Shown piece by piece: positions 55,789 to 64,000 of a stretch of DNA of 64,000 bases. A program made the translations under genes and the position numbers. The first letter of the stretch is position 1. Each line of letters starts with the position of its first letter. The notes beneath the pieces were generated by a model. The model was not told the DNA's origin. It saw only the letters and a program-made list of their open reading frames with translations, and searched no databases. The DNA comes from Paraburkholderia nodosa DSM 21604 (lineage in GTDB: Bacteria > Pseudomonadota > Gammaproteobacteria > Burkholderiales > Burkholderiaceae), in NCBI RefSeq assembly GCF_000519185.1, contig NZ_JAFA01000032.1, positions 37,034 to 101,033 on the forward strand. Reading direction: 5' to 3'.

Positions 55789-55804
55789 AACTTCCGTAGT
55801 CGAC
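55789..55804. repeat. 16-bp direct repeat, right copy (AACTTCCGTAGTCGAC)
   Basis: Matches 53672-53687 exactly. It also overlaps an inverted repeat with 55742-55751 (CGGAAGTTCG versus CGAACTTCCG at 55787-55796). Confidence 0.6.
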
Positions 55805-55865
55805 TGTGGATTCAACCGGTCGATGCAACACACTAGAACCTGCGTGAGCAGTGGAGGTGTTGCAA

Positions 55866-55955
55866 ATGAAACAGCGACCGAGAATTTACTACTCCGAGAG
55901 CCAGAAGGCGCCGATGTGGGACCGCTGGCGCAAAGGCGAGACGATTCATCAGATT
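55866..55955 (+). pseudogene. IS30-family transposase N-terminal fragment
   Basis: The translation KQRPRIYYSESQKAPMWDRW followed by RKGETIHQI matches the N-terminal helix-turn-helix of IS30-family transposases (typical form MKQRPRIYYxExQKALMWxRWxxGESxxxIA). After about 30 codons the similarity stops and the reading frame continues into unrelated sequence. Confidence 0.65.
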
Positions 55956-57078
55956 CCCACGCCGTGTGAAATCGTTTATCTGACGGTAATGGTGGACTTT
56001 GCAACTCGCAAAATTCTCGCGGACCCGAGGACTCTAACGCTGTGGGAGGGGCGAAATTGATGCGTTTGCGGCTTACCGCGATACGCGAGCTGCTTACGTC
56101 CACGACATCTTCGGCGTCTGGGAATGGCCGGAACGGTTGGAGTCGATCGCTCGTGAATACGGCTTGAACTATTCGACCGCAATGGAGGGCATACCGGTGC
56201 GCTATTTGCCCGGCTCCGGGACCGGTTGGCCCTGGTACATCAACACCGGAGTTGCCGCCTTATGCAAAGCCTTGCTGCGTGCGCGGATCAACGTTCACGA
56301 TGAGCGCACCCTTGGGCTTCTGAGCTGCCTTCAGAACGAACAGCGCCGCACGGCCCTTCTTCCGACCGGTGGCGCGGCATATCGGGGTGCGTGCGGCGGA
56401 TGCCCGATCGGCAGCTTCATCCGGCCAGCAGACTTGTGCGCCAAAAGACTCTGTTCGCGCGCTGGCTATACGAACATATAGGTTTCTCAACCTATGACGT
56501 AACTTTCGCATCCGCATGCACGTTTGTAACCGCGGGGGCGTTGCGCTACTTTCGAGTCGTGGCGGAAATCGCGGGCGGCTACCGCAGTGGGAGTAAGCAG
56601 ATGGGCTCTGTGCAAGGTTCGACTTTTTCAACCACCAACCCGTCCCCAGAGGGGCTTGGGATGAACTGCTTCATTAATAGATATCAACGAGCGCATCCCA
56701 TCGGAATCGACCGCGGTTCCGACCGATGAGCGCAACGCGCGATTGCCCATCAAGCGCCGAACTCGCAAGGGCGAACGGCAAACCCGAAAATCCGCGCGGA
56801 ACCGCGAGGCCGGGCCAACTCCAACCGTAATCACTGCACGCCCACGCCACGAATACGTCCCGCTTTGACCAGTTGCCGCGATTCGAGGAATCAAATCATG
56901 CATCCTCTTATAGCCATTTGGCAGTATCGGTGTATCCGGTGCGTGAACATTGACGGTATTGCTCTCGCCTCGGATCGAATATCAGCTAGCTGTGCGGCCT
57001 GCTTGAGTATGTTCTTTGCTGGTCCCCCCAGCACTCCGTGGACCGAGCTTCATCTCACTTGCTTGTCCGGGCCGAGCC

Positions 57079-58746
57079 ATGTTGACAATCGACGACCTCC
57101 GCGCGCATCCACTGTTCTCAACCCTCTCAGACGACGAACTGGGGCATCTCGCGAAAACATCCGCGGACCTGCAGTTGTGCGCAGGTGAATACGCGGTCCA
57201 TGAAGGTGGGGAGCGCGCGCTGTACGCTGTGCTGTCCGGCAAGCTGGAAGTGAGCAAGACGTTCGACGGCATCGAACGGACGTTGGGCTGGCGCCTTCCC
57301 GGAGCTATTTTTGGCGAAATACCGATCGCGCTGAATTCGACGTTTCTCATCTCATATCGAGCGGTGGAAAAGTCACGCGTCATGTGTGTCGACCTCCAGC
57401 GCTACTACGCACTCGTAGCCGTGTCACCGGAGATCGGGGTTAAGATGGGCGCCCTCGCGCGCGAGAACATCGGCGGCTTGCAGGGCATTGCCGCCGAGCC
57501 GCGCCAGCCTCGCGTGACGATGGTGGGCAGCCGCTGGAACGTCGATTGTGCGGCGTTGCGCCAGTTCCTTGCGCGCAACCAGATAAGCTTTGACTGGATA
57601 ACGCCCGACGAGCTCGAAAGGTCGGGACGTTGGCCGGGAATCCGCCCGTCAGAGGACGATTGTCCTGCGGTAAGACTGGTGAACGGCACGGTGCTCACCC
57701 GACCGGGGACGCGCGAACTTGCTGACTTGTTGGGTTTGCATACGCAGCCGCGCTTCGCCGAATACGACACGCTAATCATCGGTGGTGGGCCGGCCGGCCT
57801 CGCGGCGGCTGTTTATGGTGCGTCGGAAGGCTTGCGTACCGTAGTGCTGGAGCGCGAGGCGCCTGGCGGGCAGGCCGGGACTTCCTCGCGCATTGAGAAC
57901 TATCTCGGCTTCCCCAACGGGGTTTCGGGCGACGAACTGGCAAACCGCGCGCTGCAGCAAGCAATGCGACTCGGCGCGGAGATTCTCGTGACACGGTCGA
58001 TCGCCCGGATCGATGTCCACGCGCGTTACGTTTACCTTGACGGAGGCGATGTCCTTCGGGCGCGGACGATCATTCTTGCGACGGGTGTGACGTGGCGCCA
58101 CCTCGCGATCGAGGGTTGCGACCAATTTATCGGCAAAGGCATTTACTACGGCGCGTCACGCAGTGAAGCGATTGGTACTCATGGACTCGATGTCCACCTG
58201 ATTGGTGGCGGGAACTCGGCTGGCCAGGCCGCCCTGTACTTTGCGAATCATGCGCGCACGGTGACGCTTGTCGTGCGAGGTGATTCGCTCGAGAAGAGCA
58301 TGTCTCGCTATCTGATCGAGCAACTAGACGGAAAATCCAACGTTATAGTGCAGCTCCAATCGGAAGTCGTCAGTGCGCATGGCGATTCCTGTTTGGCTGC
58401 GATCGGCGTACGCCACGGGTTGCATGGCGCCGTACATCAGTACGACTGCGGTGGTTTGTTCGTTTTTATTGGCGCTGATGCAGAAACCGATTGGTTACCA
58501 GCCGAAATCGCACGCGACAAGCGTGGATACGTTCTTACCGGCGACGACGTCGTTAAGGCCGGGCGCTGGTCCTGCAGCCGGGATCCCTACCTCCTCGAAT
58601 CGAGTGTTCCTGGCGTATTTGCCTGTGGGGACGTGAGATTGAGCCAGGTAAAGCGCGTCGCTTCAGCGGTCGGCGAGGGCAGTATGGCGATCGCGTTCGT
58701 CCACAGATATCTGCAGCAGAGTGCCACGCAACATTGTGCGCGATAG
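57079..58746 (+). CDS. FAD-dependent oxidoreductase with cyclic-nucleotide-binding and thioredoxin reductase-like domains
   Basis: A 555-residue fusion. Residues about 1-130 form a cNMP-binding-like domain (SDDELGHLAKTSADLQLCAG, YAVLSGKLEVSKTFDG); about 140-230 a thioredoxin-like fold; from about 235 a thioredoxin reductase-type FAD domain with GGGPAGLAAAVYGASEGLRT and the NADP loop IGGGNSAGQAALYFANHA. The redox CxxC of thioredoxin reductase is replaced (YYGASRSEAIG), so it is not a normal thioredoxin reductase. ATG 57079 gives MLTIDDLRAHPLF; the upstream frame is non-conserved. It is flanked on both sides by decayed DNA. Confidence 0.9.
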   Translation: MLTIDDLRAHPLFSTLSDDELGHLAKTSADLQLCAGEYAVHEGGERALYAVLSGKLEVSKTFDGIERTLGWRLPGAIFGEIPIALNSTFLISYRAVEKSRVMCVDLQRYYALVAVSPEIGVKMGALARENIGGLQGIAAEPRQPRVTMVGSRWNVDCAALRQFLARNQISFDWITPDELERSGRWPGIRPSEDDCPAVRLVNGTVLTRPGTRELADLLGLHTQPRFAEYDTLIIGGGPAGLAAAVYGASEGLRTVVLEREAPGGQAGTSSRIENYLGFPNGVSGDELANRALQQAMRLGAEILVTRSIARIDVHARYVYLDGGDVLRARTIILATGVTWRHLAIEGCDQFIGKGIYYGASRSEAIGTHGLDVHLIGGGNSAGQAALYFANHARTVTLVVRGDSLEKSMSRYLIEQLDGKSNVIVQLQSEVVSAHGDSCLAAIGVRHGLHGAVHQYDCGGLFVFIGADAETDWLPAEIARDKRGYVLTGDDVVKAGRWSCSRDPYLLESSVPGVFACGDVRLSQVKRVASAVGEGSMAIAFVHRYLQQSATQHCAR

Positions 58747-59204
58747 CCGGGCCCCGTTTATGAGAACGGCGCTTGAGTCGATGCCGGATCGAATGCCCGG
58801 GCGGAGCAGAAATTATGTATCCACCACAATCGGAGCGTAGCGGTCCGCTGTTGGGTCCATCGGACGTTCAAACGTATGGGTGTGAGCGTGGGCGAGTGGC
58901 TGGAGATGGCCGACTACTGCCTGATGCGGCTGGCCGTAGCCGGCCCCGTTGCGACCGTCGAGGCCGCCGGATTCGGCGCCCCGTAGCTGTCGTTCAACGT
59001 CGCAATTGAGCTGGACCGCGCAGCGGGATTGGAATGACGGACTTGGTCAGCAATTCAGTAGCCATCCACAAGCATTCGCCTGGCGCGGGCGCGGCACGCT
59101 CGTCTGCGACGACTTCTCGGGCTACAAGGCACTGTTCGACAAGGGCGTGACGGAGGTTGACTGCCTCGCCAATGTTTCCGAGCTCCGCGGCGCGTAGAGG
59201 ATGT
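58747..59204. other. Decayed region with IS66 fragment
   Basis: No gene. It contains an IS66 TnpC fragment (59082-59180); the rest shows no ribosome site or recognisable product. Confidence 0.45.
59082..59180 (+). pseudogene. IS66-family transposase (TnpC) fragment
   Basis: The translation GTLVCDDFSGYKALFDKGVT followed by EVDCLA matches the conserved core of IS66 transposases (typical GxLVCDDFSGYKALFxxGVTExGCxAH). The following AH-x-RRKFF segment is missing, so it is a remnant. Confidence 0.7.
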
Positions 59205-59906
59205 CTATCCCCGTTTCGCGGCGACTTCGGCGGCGGCCTTGCGAATTGCGGCGAGCACTTCGTCGGGGCGCGAGAGCATCGGGACGTGACTGCTCTTGAC
59301 TTCCACGATCGTGGCACCCATGCGCTTCGCGTAGGTGCGCTGCAATTCGGGATGGACGGTGTGATCCTCGGTTGCGAGGATGTACGTCGAAGGCTTCGAC
59401 TTCCAGGCGTTTCCGTCCAGCTTGTGGGTGAACAGGTCTGCTGCCGGCGCGAAGTGGGTCGCATAGACGATACCTTGTTCTTCTTCGGACAGGTCACCAG
59501 CGAAAGCCGCGGGCCCGTCCGGTTTCAGCCAGACTCGGCCAGCGGCGACTTCGACGTGATTGAAGATGTCCGTCGTCGGAAACTTCTCCTGTTGTTCCTG
59601 CGCGGTCTCCGTCTCTTCCGGGCATAGCGCCGCGATGTAGACTAGCGCGGCAACGCGAGGGTCCATGCCGGCGTAGGTGATCACCGCGCCGCCGTAGGAG
59701 TGGCCGACGAGAAGGATCGGCTCGCTGACCCGGCCGAATGTGCGAATGGTTGCCTCCACGTCGCCTTTCACCGAGTCGAGGCCGTACTGCGCCGCCATCA
59801 CTTCGTGGCCATCCGCCCGCAGCGCCGGGATCAGCTTGTTGAAACACGATCCATCGGCCCAGATGCCGTGGCAAAACACGATGCTTGGCTTGTGCGATGC
59901 GTTCAC
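59205..59906 (-). CDS. Alpha/beta hydrolase with frame-shifted Tat-type leader
   Basis: The conserved body reads KPSIVFCHGIWADGSCFNKL, with the nucleophile elbow GHSYGG and the late His in SSHVPMLSRPDEV. I start it at GTG 59906, preceded by AAAGGAG at 8 nt, giving 233 residues. In the same frame further upstream lies a Tat-like leader (TTRRQLLVAGTSLEAGIAFP) but with no ATG; an ATG at 60013 is one base out of frame with it. So the secreted form probably lost its start through a one-base deletion, and a shorter cytoplasmic form may be made. The substrate is unknown. Confidence 0.8.
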   Translation of the reverse strand: MNASHKPSIVFCHGIWADGSCFNKLIPALRADGHEVMAAQYGLDSVKGDVEATIRTFGRVSEPILLVGHSYGGAVITYAGMDPRVAALVYIAALCPEETETAQEQQEKFPTTDIFNHVEVAAGRVWLKPDGPAAFAGDLSEEEQGIVYATHFAPAADLFTHKLDGNAWKSKPSTYILATEDHTVHPELQRTYAKRMGATIVEVKSSHVPMLSRPDEVLAAIRKAAAEVAAKRG

Positions 59907-60053
59907 TTTGCTTACTCCTTTCAATGGAAAAGCGATGCCTGCCTCCAGGCTGGTGCCGGCGACAAGCAACTGGCGACGAGTCGTACCAGAGCTCGTCAGA
60001 GATACTTGTTCATTTACGATTGGCTCCACACCGCGCAAACAGTTGCGGCGGCT

Positions 60054-60308
60054 TCAGCATCCTGGATCGCGCGAAACATGTTGCCGAGTGGAGCGGTACG
60101 AAAGGCCGATGAGGAGCACCGGGGCGACTCCCCGGCCGAGTGCGCCGCGCAGCACGGTGACGTCGCCGGCGTGCATGTCGAGGCCGTACTGCGCCGCGAT
60201 CACGTCGTATCCTTCGGCAGGCAGGATCGGAATGACTTTGGCGAAGCACGAGCCATCTTCCCAGATGCCGCGAATGAAGACGATGCTGACTTTGCTTGGC
60301 GTGGGCAT
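60054..60308 (-). pseudogene. Truncated alpha/beta hydrolase paralogue
   Basis: Starts at ATG 60308 behind GAGGAAC. MPTPSKVSIVFIRGIWEDGS to LLIGLSY aligns to the gene downstream (FCHGIWADGS to LLVGHSY), but GHSYGG reads GLSYRS and the frame then ends in unrelated sequence, so the nucleophile and half of the fold are missing. Confidence 0.75.
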
Positions 60309-60434
60309 GGTGGCGTTCCTCGGACGAAGCAACCATTGACTAGCGATGCCGACAAAATCAGCCTATACAGAGGCGGGCCGTGGGGGAAATACTTTTTATG
60401 CTGCAAGCATACCGTTGAGGCATGGGAGGCTCGG

Positions 60435-61349
60435 ATGGAGCTTCGTCACCTGCACTTTTTCGTGGCCGTCGCCGAAGAGGGCAGTCTGTCAAGCGCGGCC
60501 GAGCGGCGGCTGCATACCGCGCAGCCGTCGCTGAGCCGGCAGATGCGGGACCTGGAGGCGGAGGTCGGCGCCCGGCTGATGGAACGTCATGCCCGTGGCG
60601 TCGAGCTCACGCCTGCGGGGTATGTATTCCTCGATCACGTGCGGCTCGCATTGGCGCAGATAGAGGTCGCCTGCGAAGCGGCGCGCCGTTGCGAGGTGCC
60701 CAGGAAGCAGGGCTTCGTCATCGGCTTCCTGCTCGGGCAGGAAGCGGTCTGGCTGCGCGAGGCATTGCGCATCCTCCGCGAGGAGGAGTGCGATGTCGAG
60801 ATCACGCTCGTGACCAAGTCGTCGCCGGAGCTCGCCAACGCGCTAATGCGGGGCGAGCTCGACGTCGCACTTCTGCGGCACGAGGCGCTGACCGCCGGCC
60901 TCGTATTCAAGCGCTTGGTGGAGGAACCGTTGGTAGTGATCCTGCCGAAGCACCATCGCCTCGCCGCGCGGAAATCAGTTCGGCCGCAGGACCTCGGGGG
61001 CGAGGCGTTCGTCAGCACGGCACGAATCGCGCCGGTGCTGAAAGGCGTGATCGACGCCTACGCGGCCGAGGTCGGCATCACGCTGAGGCAGACCTACGAT
61101 GCCGAGACCTTGTCTGGGGGCATGTCGCTGGTGGCATCGACCGGTGGCTTCACCCTGCTGCCGCAGTACGTACGTAACGCGCTGATCCCGACCGTCGTCG
61201 CCCGCCCGTTGTCCGGTACCGCACCGACGATCGACCTGATGATGGGCTACGCGAAGACGAACCCCTCGCCGCTGCTCCAGCGCTTCGTCGCACGCGCCGA
61301 TGAACTGATCACCGGCTCCGTGCCGGGCACAGACACACCGTCCCGCTGA
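60435..61349 (+). CDS. LysR-family transcriptional regulator
   Basis: A 304-residue LTTR. The N-terminal winged HTH reads MELRHLHFFVAVAEEGSLSS then AAERRLHTAQPSLSRQMRDL, followed by a CatM/BenM-like effector domain (GFVIGFLLGQEAVWLREALR, EEPLVVILPKHHRLA). ATG 60435 follows GGGAGG. It is divergent from the truncated hydrolase, so it may have regulated the hydrolase genes. Confidence 0.93.
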   Translation: MELRHLHFFVAVAEEGSLSSAAERRLHTAQPSLSRQMRDLEAEVGARLMERHARGVELTPAGYVFLDHVRLALAQIEVACEAARRCEVPRKQGFVIGFLLGQEAVWLREALRILREEECDVEITLVTKSSPELANALMRGELDVALLRHEALTAGLVFKRLVEEPLVVILPKHHRLAARKSVRPQDLGGEAFVSTARIAPVLKGVIDAYAAEVGITLRQTYDAETLSGGMSLVASTGGFTLLPQYVRNALIPTVVARPLSGTAPTIDLMMGYAKTNPSPLLQRFVARADELITGSVPGTDTPSR

Positions 61350-61824
61350 CGTGGCGCAACCCCGGCCAATGTTCTCGTACGCACACCGTTTCATTGGCAT
61401 TGGAGCGCTTCCCCGCACGCCTCTCCCGACCGCTTCTAGCAAAGCTCCCAGCGCACGCAGCGCCGTCGCCCGTTCGGTCGGGTGACTACCTTCCTGCAGG
61501 CGCCGGTCATCGTGCCCTGGGAGAAACTCGCCGCTCCATACTACGGTGACGGATCTCGTTCGTTCCGGACGTCGCAGCATGAGTAGCGGCGCCCAGACGC
61601 TCACCTACGATGTGCCAGAACGGCAACGGCACCACGCTAGAGGCAAACATCGCATTTGAACTGCACCGAAGCGGACGCCCGTGGTCGACCGCTTGTGGGC
61701 GCCGGTTGCTGCCCGATGCGACTGCCCGTAGTCGACCCCTGAACTGCCGTTCAGGCTCGCGACACTGCAACGTCTGCTCCGGCTGTGCAAGCGTCGCTCG
61801 CCCTAACGGACTCGGCTTAGTGGC
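61350..61824. other. Intergenic gap without a gene
   Basis: 475 bp between the LysR stop and the GlxA-type stop. Only short frames of odd composition. A CGTAGTCGACCC word shared with the 53672 repeat occurs at 61727. Confidence 0.45.
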
Positions 61825-62853
61825 TTAATGCACTCCAAGGTCTGACTGAAGCCTTCTGAGCTTCGATGGGGTGACATTGAATTCGCGCTTGAACCAATGT
61901 ATGAGATGTGAGCTGTCTGTAAAGCCGCACTCGTATGCGATCTGCGTAATCGATCGGTCGCTGTTGACCACCATCCATTTTGCGGCATTCAGGCGCATGC
62001 CCCTCCAATACTGAAGGGGCGCGACACGCAGATGCTTCCTGAAAAGTCGGGTAAGTTCTCGCTCGGTTGTCCCGATCGCCTGTGCAATGCCTGCAATCGA
62101 ACCTGGCTCAAATGTACGTTGCCTCATCAAGCCGACTGCGTTCACGACCCGCCGGTCCGGGCAATGCAGGCCGATCTCCGAGTCGTCCTTCATAGCCTGT
62201 ATTTCCTCGAATCCCCGATCGGCCATCAAATAGTGAAGTGCCTTGTGCGATCGCGTATTTCCACAGTGGGTCGTAACCAGGTGCATTGCAAGGTTGATCG
62301 CTGCAAGACCGCCCGGACATGTAATGAATCCGCCGTCCGCAACGACAGGGGCATCCGTCACAGCGATGACGTCCGGAAAGTTGCTCTGCATCGCTTGCGT
62401 GAGCGAGAAGTGAACAGCGCATCGCTTTCCGGCCAGATATCCCAGTTCGGCAAGAACGAATTGACCTGTGCAAAGCCCGACGACGGGGACGCGTGCTTCA
62501 ACGCAGGATTGTATAAATCGGTAAAGCTCGTCGGGGATCGGCTCGGTACTATGAAGCAGCCCGCCGTGCACCACAACGTAGTCATATTCGGACGGATCGC
62601 CGAAGAGTCTGGTCGGCATCATCGAAAAACCGCAACTCGATCGAATGGGCGACATCTCGTGAGACAGAAGGTCCCACGAGCAGTAGATTTGCCTGCTGAA
62701 GTCCGACTCGTCTGCCGACAGCCGCAGAAACTCGACAAAGCACGAAAGCGACATCAGGGTGAAGTCCGGAGTCGGTGCGATGCCGATTCTGAGCGGCGCA
62801 TCGACCTCTGGCGCGGACTTGGCCGGTCGCAGAAAGGAGTAATCGCCCCGCAT
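61825..62853 (-). CDS. GlxA-type AraC regulator (DJ-1/PfpI domain plus AraC HTH)
   Basis: A 342-residue regulator with an N-terminal amidotransferase-like domain (DYVVVHGGLLHSTEPIP, the nucleophile-elbow region VVGLCTGQFVLAELG with Cys, then HFSLTQAMQSNFPDV) and a C-terminal AraC domain (GTTERELTRLFRKHLRVAPL and FTDSSHLIHWFKREFNVTPS). It is divergent from the enolase-superfamily gene with 109 bp between. Such GlxA-type regulators often control amino-acid or betaine catabolism, consistent with the neighbour. Confidence 0.92.
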   Translation of the reverse strand: MRGDYSFLRPAKSAPEVDAPLRIGIAPTPDFTLMSLSCFVEFLRLSADESDFSRQIYCSWDLLSHEMSPIRSSCGFSMMPTRLFGDPSEYDYVVVHGGLLHSTEPIPDELYRFIQSCVEARVPVVGLCTGQFVLAELGYLAGKRCAVHFSLTQAMQSNFPDVIAVTDAPVVADGGFITCPGGLAAINLAMHLVTTHCGNTRSHKALHYLMADRGFEEIQAMKDDSEIGLHCPDRRVVNAVGLMRQRTFEPGSIAGIAQAIGTTERELTRLFRKHLRVAPLQYWRGMRLNAAKWMVVNSDRSITQIAYECGFTDSSHLIHWFKREFNVTPSKLRRLQSDLGVH

Positions 62854-62962
62854 TGGTTGCCTCCATTACCGTGCCACCGATTGTCCGAAACGTACAATTT
62901 TTTTTGACTGTGGGCAATTATAGTTTTCCGCATCAACAGGCAAACGGCACGGAGGCGCCATC

Positions 62963-63790
62963 TTGAAGATCACGAAAATCTCTCTCTACCAGGTCGACCT
63001 ACCTCTGAAAGAGGGTTCCTATAGCTGGTCGACGTTTTCGTTCGCGTCGTTCGACTCAACCGTGGTCATCGTCGAAACGGACTCCGGGCTCACCGGTGTT
63101 GGCGAGATTTGCCCGCTCGGACCGGCCTATCTGCCCGCCTATGCGGAAGGCGCTCGCGCAGGCCTCATCAAGATTGCGGAGGGCCTGATCGGGGAAGACC
63201 CGTGCCAGATTGGCCGGATTAATGTTCGCATGGACGAACTTCTCAAAGGTCATCCGTACGTGAAGTCAGCGCTGGATATGGCGTGCTGGGACATCCTCGG
63301 GAAGGCGACCGGCCAGCCGGTCTACAACCTGCTTGGCGGGCGTCTTCAAGACGCGGTCAAGCTCTTCAAGGTGGTGAGTCGGCAAGACCCCGATGCGATG
63401 GCACAAAAAATCCGGGAGTATCAGGACCAGGGCTTCAAACAGTTCCAGATGAAGGTCGGTGCGGGTGCAGATTCGGATATCGAGCGAATCCGCAAGGTGT
63501 CTGCTGAACTACGCCCCGGCAACGTCCTGGCGGCAGATGCGAACACCGGGTGGCGGCAGCACGAAGCGCTACGCGTTGTCAAAGCCATTCGGGACGTCGA
63601 TATCTACATCGAACAGCCGTGCCCCAGCTATGAGGAATGCCTCACGGTCAGGCAGCATACGGATCATCCAATGATCCTCGACGAATGCATGGAAGACATT
63701 CGCTTGCTGATGCGTGTGGGCGGCGACAATTATGTTGGCCGGTCGTTGACGATTGTTTTGGCCGGTGGTGAGGAGTCGCAGGCGGCGTAG
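62963..63790 (+). pseudogene. Enolase-superfamily dehydratase (cis-3-hydroxyproline dehydratase-like), truncated by IS21
   Basis: The N-terminal 250 or so residues match the mandelate racemase/muconate lactonizing group, closest by recall to cis-3-hydroxy-L-proline dehydratase: MKITKISLYQVDLPLKEGSY, FQMKVGA (KxK-type region), LAADANTGW (metal Asp) and IEQPCPSYEE (metal Glu). The third metal ligand is within ILDECMED. After LLMRVGGDN the frame enters IS21-end sequence and stops at 63790, so the C-terminal third with catalytic residues such as the second-sphere KISR segment is missing. Confidence 0.85.
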
Positions 63791-64000
63791 CCGCCGGAGA
63801 CGACGAGCCACCGGCAGCGCTGCGTCGGCGGGGCTTTAGGATGGGCTGATCGAAGCTTAAAGAAGAAGCGGTCAGCTCATGTCTGGAACCCGCATCACCG
63901 ACCAACAGGTTCGTCTCTACATGAACAAGCGCAAACACCATCCGCAGGAAGTCGCGGCCGCCAAGACTGGCATCAGCGTGCGTACGGCACGCCGCATCGA
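63733..64000 (+). mobile_element. IS21-family insertion sequence, left end (runs off the window)
   Basis: The element appears to begin at TGTTGGCCGGTC (63733) with a second TTGGCCGGT copy at 63757-63765, the repeat-containing end typical of IS21. It lies inside the dehydratase gene and is followed by an istA-type gene start at 63879. Target duplication cannot be checked because the right end is outside. Confidence 0.75.
63879..64000 (+). CDS. istA: IS21-family transposase IstA (N-terminal part, runs off the window)
   Basis: About 40 codons are visible: SGTRITDQQVRLYMNKRKHH followed by PQEVAAAKTGISVRTARRI, the N-terminal helix-turn-helix of IstA. It continues past the window end; the helper gene istB should follow. 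Confidence 0.85.
   Translation, partial: MSGTRITDQQVRLYMNKRKHHPQEVAAAKTGISVRTARRI

Larger units (their letters stand above)
55568..57078. other. Decayed region with IS fragments
   Basis: 1.5 kb with no intact gene before the flavoprotein at 57079. It holds the right direct-repeat copy (55789), an IS30-type fragment (55866-55955) and scraps such as AYRDTRAAYVHDIFGVWEWP and WEWPERLESIAREYG (about 56070-56165), which look like coding relics I cannot assign. Confidence 0.5.

Overview
The window looks like part of a Burkholderiales chromosome, most likely Paraburkholderia, Caballeronia or Burkholderia. The evidence is high GC, a Burkholderia-type trimeric porin (51157-52323), three DUF4148 envelope proteins, and traces of IS407-like, IS30, IS66 and IS21 elements. 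No rRNA, tRNA, CRISPR array or prophage was found. All calls come from reading the sequence and translations; no database search was run.

Layout. (1) 1-6.3 kb: a minus-strand L-arabinoside operon (MalK-type ATPase, two permeases, binding protein, GH51 arabinofuranosidase, GntR regulator). (2) 6.9-25.3 kb: many small regulator-plus-enzyme modules (AraC/SDR, TetR/tautomerase, TetR plus thioesterase facing an old yellow enzyme and an NAD(P)-binding reductase, AraC/DUF4863 lyase, a second old yellow enzyme, TetR/SDR/enoyl-CoA hydratase-like). They look like local detoxification or catabolic switches for electrophilic or aromatic compounds. Set within them are a repetitive glycine-rich secreted protein, a divergent metallophosphoesterase and purine nucleoside permease (NUP) pair, and an unrecognised two-gene unit (20529-21492) in which both proteins carry a RHIM-like motif. 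(3) 25.4-34.8 kb: one long minus-strand run, response regulator, sensor kinase, TolC-like factor, adaptor, RND pump, DUF2127 protein and MFS transporter. (4) 35-37.6 kb: small genes (two DUF4148 proteins, YbaK-type deacylase, cupin facing a MarR regulator across a palindromic operator).

(5) 37.7-45.1 kb: a TonB-dependent receptor, ExbD, ExbB, TonB and a large secreted YncE/phosphoesterase fusion, all on the minus strand, suggesting energised uptake linked to an extracytoplasmic hydrolase. (6) 46-49.9 kb: two chemoreceptors of different architecture, divergently arranged. (7) 50.2-53.3 kb: GST, porin, DUF3303 protein. (8) 53.3-59.2 kb: a degraded accessory region with two AT-richer envelope-protein genes between 16-bp direct repeats, and IS30 and IS66 fragments. 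It also holds an intact cNMP-binding/thioredoxin-reductase-like flavoprotein. (9) 59.2-64 kb: an alpha/beta hydrolase with a broken leader, a truncated paralogue, a LysR regulator, and a GlxA-type regulator facing a hydroxyproline-dehydratase-like gene that is interrupted by an IS21-family element running off the window end.

The most unusual item is the 20529-21492 pair. The first protein has the motif near its C-terminus and the second at its N-terminus, as in bacterial amyloid-signalling effector/sensor pairs, but no NLR gene is adjacent. This is an inference from motif and layout only.
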